From: Bradyrhizobium diazoefficiens
GTDB taxonomy: Bacteria; Pseudomonadota; Alphaproteobacteria; Rhizobiales; Xanthobacteraceae
Length of the DNA: 64,000 nt
Direction of reading: 5' to 3'
NCBI RefSeq assembly: GCF_016612535.1
Contig: NZ_JAENXS010000001.1
Coordinates: forward strand, 496,001-560,000
In this document: positions 61,689 to 64,000 of the stretch, one piece after another
Layout of the letters: each line of letters begins with the position of its first letter
How positions within the stretch are numbered: position 1 is the first letter of the stretch
Notes under the pieces: generated by a model
What the model saw: the letters and a program-made list of their open reading frames with translations, nothing else
Databases searched by the model: none
Told to the model about the DNA's origin: nothing
Position numbers and translations under genes: made by a program

Positions 61689-62846
61689 TCAGGTCGGCTT
61701 GCCGTCCCAAAGCGCGAAATGCCCCTTGCGCACGACGAGCTCGGCGTTCATGGCGCCCTTGACGCGGCGGGTCGCGACGTCAAACGTCGCACGACCGAAG
61801 ATGACGCTCGGGACGTCCTTCACCTTGGCGAAGGCATCGCGGATGGCACGCCGGTCGGTGCCGCCGATCTTCACCACGGCGGCCGCCATGTTCATGGCGT
61901 CGTAAGCGTAGGTGTTGAAGGCGTCGGGCTCCAGCCCGTTGTATTTTTTCTTGAAGCCCGTGATGAATTTCTGCACCTCGGGCCGCGGATCTTCCGGGAA
62001 ATAGCGCGTGCCAACGTGGACGTCCTCGACGGCGTCGCCGCCGAGCTCCAAAAATTTCGGCGAGTAGACCGAGCTGGCGGCGCAGATCACCTGCTTCAGT
62101 CCGACCTGGCGCGCCTGGCGCGCGATCAGCGCACCATCGGAATAGTAGGAGATCAGGACCAGTCCATCCGGATTGGCGTCGCGGACGCGCACCAGCGTGG
62201 AGCGGAAGTCGCGCTCCTCGGCGATGTAGCCTTCGGTGACGGCGATCTCCGCGCCATACTCCTTGGCAGCATTGACGAAATAGTCGCGGCTGGTGCGGCC
62301 CCAATCGGTGTTGAGGTGCAGCACCGCGAGCTTCTTCAGGCCAAGCTTCTTCACGGCATAGGCCGCCAGCAGCGGCTGCTCGTCGGCCTGGCTGACCGAG
62401 GTACTCCACATGAAGTCGCCGCCCTTGGTGAAGTCGGGGTGCGAATTGGTGAAGCCGAACTGCACGAGACCGGCCCGCTGATAGATCGGCGAGGCCGCCA
62501 TCGATGCGGGGCTCGAGAAATCACCAAGCTCCAGGACGATGCGGGGATCCGAGACGAATTTCTGCGCAATCGCGACCGATTGCCGCGGGTCGCTCTGGCT
62601 GTCCTCGAAACTGTAAGCGAGCTTGCGGCCGTTGATGCCGCCGGCGGCCAGTATCTCGTCGAGCGCGAGATCAAAGCCCTGCTTCCATTGCGTGCCATAT
62701 TGTGCGTTCGGCCCGGTCAGGGGACCGCTGACGCCGAGCAGGATCGGCTCGGCGGTGTCGGCAAAGGCAGCACGCGAGAGTGCTGTTCCCGCAATTGCGG
62801 CGGCCAGCGAGCCCTTGACCAAGGTTCGGCGATTGATGTTGCTCAT
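61689..62846 (-). CDS. Branched-chain-type ABC binding protein with Tat signal
   Basis: 385 residues from ATG 62846, after GGAGCCGTGC. A twin-arginine signal (INRRTLVKGSLAAAIAGTAL, cut near FADTA) precedes a type-1 binding fold: PILLGVSGPLTGPNAQYGTQ, then GFDLALDEILAAGGINGRKL and YGTQWKQ. FTNSHPDFTKGGDFMWSTSV and EPDAFNTYAYDAMNM complete the family pattern. It delivers a ligand to the fused permease and LivGF. Co-transcription with AhpD-like genes suggests the ligand may be oxidised or linked to peroxide stress. Confidence 0.94.
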   Translation of the reverse strand: MSNINRRTLVKGSLAAAIAGTALSRAAFADTAEPILLGVSGPLTGPNAQYGTQWKQGFDLALDEILAAGGINGRKLAYSFEDSQSDPRQSVAIAQKFVSDPRIVLELGDFSSPASMAASPIYQRAGLVQFGFTNSHPDFTKGGDFMWSTSVSQADEQPLLAAYAVKKLGLKKLAVLHLNTDWGRTSRDYFVNAAKEYGAEIAVTEGYIAEERDFRSTLVRVRDANPDGLVLISYYSDGALIARQARQVGLKQVICAASSVYSPKFLELGGDAVEDVHVGTRYFPEDPRPEVQKFITGFKKKYNGLEPDAFNTYAYDAMNMAAAVVKIGGTDRRAIRDAFAKVKDVPSVIFGRATFDVATRRVKGAMNAELVVRKGHFALWDGKPT

Positions 62847-62907
62847 GCACGGCTCCATCCAGTCAGGTGTTACAAACAAGCAGCAAGTCTTGTGCCGGTC
62901 AGATTGC

Positions 62908-63486
62908 CTATTTCGAGGGCTCGCCCAGCGACAGCATCAGCCGGTTCGCCCAGTTGAAGAACGAGGCGCCGTTGATGACGTCGACGATCTCGGCATCGTC
63001 GAGGCCGGCACTGCGCAGCGCCTCGATATTGTCAGGGCCGAACGCGATCGGCGTCGCCGCCAGCGCCACCGAGGCCTTGACCACGGCGTTCCAGCGTCCG
63101 CCGAGATCGGCACCGGTGCCCTCATCAAGCAGGCGCTGCACGTCCTCACGACGCTTGGAATAGGTGCTGGCGAAGCGCGCATGCACCGAGGCGCAATAGA
63201 TGCAACCGTTGTAGCGCGAGGTCGCAGCCGCGGCGAGCTCGCGCTCGGCGCGCGGCAAGCCGTCGGCGACGTTGTAGAAGATGTCCTTGTCGGTCCTGGT
63301 GCGGGCTTCCAGCACCTCGGGATCGCGCACCAGCAGGCGGAAATATTCCGACTTGGCGCGGGCGCGATCGACGAGGCCGGCGAAATGCCGCTCGGTGAGC
63401 TCGGCCTCGGGCAGCGGCTCGATCCAGGAGACCCAGCCGAGCTCATCCTGGGTGAAGGCGACGGGCGGATTGACGGCGGCGCTCAT
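62908..63486 (-). CDS. AhpD/CMD-family peroxidase-related protein
   Basis: 192 residues. The AhpD redox motif is present: ATSRYNGCIYCASVHARFAS, with Cys-x-x-Cys and a downstream His as in alkylhydroperoxidase D. N-terminal FTQDELGWVSWIEPLPEAEL and the C-terminal SFFNWANRLMLSLGEP match a family that I recall as the Avi_7169 type. It lies 61 bp before the binding-protein gene and 14 bp after a second CMD-type gene. The two are known to co-occur. Its in vivo substrate is not known. Confidence 0.88.
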   Translation of the reverse strand: MSAAVNPPVAFTQDELGWVSWIEPLPEAELTERHFAGLVDRARAKSEYFRLLVRDPEVLEARTRTDKDIFYNVADGLPRAERELAAAATSRYNGCIYCASVHARFASTYSKRREDVQRLLDEGTGADLGGRWNAVVKASVALAATPIAFGPDNIEALRSAGLDDAEIVDVINGASFFNWANRLMLSLGEPSK

Positions 63487-63500
63487 GATGCGGCTTCCTC

Positions 63501-64000
63501 TTATGCGTTCACTGCCGCGAGCGCGCGCAGGCCGCTGACGACCCGCGCCTGAAACGACAGGAACGCGACGAGCTGGGACAAGGTGACGATGCCGGTGTTC
63601 GACCAGCCGGCGGCGAGCAGCGCCTTCATATCGGCAGATGCCGCATCGCGCGGCCGGAACACCAGGAGGTGCGCATGCTCGAGCGCCGCTGCAAGCCTGG
63701 TGCCGAGGACCGACTTGCCCTCCGCACTCATGCGGTAAATCAAGCCCGCCGCGTTCTCGACCGATAGCGGACCGGCCGGAAAGGAGCCATAGGGACCGGA
63801 GGTCTCGCCCCGCGCGATCTCTGCGGCGATCGCCTCGACCAGGCGCGCGCCATCCGCGTTCGCCGCAAGCTTCTCGCGATAGAAGGCGGCAACGGGGGAC
63901 TCGCCGTGCAGCCCGGTCACGAAGGCCGCGACCGCGGCTCGCTCAAGCAACGAGAAGTCGCCGGCGTCGATCGGCTCGAACAGCGAGAGATAGCTCTTCT
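63501..64000 (-). CDS. CMD-domain protein (Avi_7170-like), partial at window edge
   Basis: The frame is open to the window edge, so the N terminus is missing; at least 165 residues are seen. On the minus strand it reads SYLSLFEPIDAGDFSLLERA, then VTGLHGESPVAAFYREKLAA. It ends WSNTGIVTLSQLVAFLSFQA followed by a helix with RVVSGLRALAAVNA. The all-helical CMD fold resembles the companion AhpD protein, but the CxxC motif is absent from this part. It precedes the AhpD-family gene by 14 bp and probably heads, or sits near the head of, the ABC operon. Confidence 0.85.
   Translation of the reverse strand, partial: KSYLSLFEPIDAGDFSLLERAAVAAFVTGLHGESPVAAFYREKLAANADGARLVEAIAAEIARGETSGPYGSFPAGPLSVENAAGLIYRMSAEGKSVLGTRLAAALEHAHLLVFRPRDAASADMKALLAAGWSNTGIVTLSQLVAFLSFQARVVSGLRALAAVNA

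Noticed and set aside
1..64000. tRNA, rRNA, prophage, integrase or complete insertion sequence
   Set aside because: No tRNA-like cloverleaf, rRNA stretch, transposase or integrase motif was recognised on either strand.

Overview
The window looks like chromosomal DNA from a Bradyrhizobium-type alphaproteobacterium (Rhizobiales). It is GC-rich with strong GC bias in codons. It contains a small heat-shock operon behind a ROSE-like RNA thermometer, repeats typical of Bradyrhizobium intergenic DNA, and an unusually high share of transport and catabolic genes. No rRNA, tRNA, CRISPR array, phage or complete insertion sequence was seen. The genus call rests on pattern recognition, not on a search.

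Layout. 1-2040: the end of a probable IclR regulator, a Tat-exported FAH-fold protein and a divergent LysR regulator. 2117-3840: two Hsp20 genes and a small conserved gene, read leftward from one promoter with a ROSE-like leader. 3908-13490: one leftward operon encoding a spermidine/putrescine-type ABC importer, a three-subunit molybdenum hydroxylase (form II, not a genuine CO dehydrogenase) and an amidase. 13813-19098: an MHS transporter, an orphan branched-chain-type binding protein, a flavin dehydrogenase and an IclR regulator. 19102-25763: a leftward amino-acid or 2-oxo-acid cluster (acetolactate-synthase-like enzyme, D-amino-acid dehydrogenase-like flavoprotein, Asp/Glu-racemase-family protein, GntR regulator, split TPP decarboxylase, SDR) headed by a broken aminotransferase remnant. 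25940-32196: an MFS exporter, a one-helix protein, a shortened outer-membrane protein, and an esterase plus MHS transporter controlled by a divergent TetR gene. 32193-39253: a second polyamine-type ABC system with a PuuB-like oxidase, a HAD dehalogenase-family protein and a divergent LysR gene.

39455-47417 is a hexuronate module: mannonate dehydratase, an idonate-type dehydrogenase, a TRAP transporter, a GntR regulator and a divergent fructuronate reductase. Its TRAP binding-protein gene carries a one-base frameshift. 47515-54076 holds a second frameshifted gene (NTF2/SnoaL fold), an epimerase, a Tat-exported dienelactone hydrolase-family protein, an MHS transporter, a structured repeat-like non-coding region and a cysteine-cluster protein. 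54077-58043 has a ketopantoate-reductase-like protein, a HerA-like ATPase and a Ni/Co transporter. 58227-64000 is a branched-chain-type ABC operon preceded by two AhpD/CMD-family genes, the first cut by the window edge.

The recurring design is importer, then tailoring or oxidation enzymes, then a local regulator. The most useful leads are the Mo-hydroxylase/amidase/importer operon, the racemase/D-amino-acid dehydrogenase/split-decarboxylase cluster with its decayed aminotransferase, the multi-branched RNA-like structure at 51752-51880, and two single-C frameshifts in otherwise intact genes.
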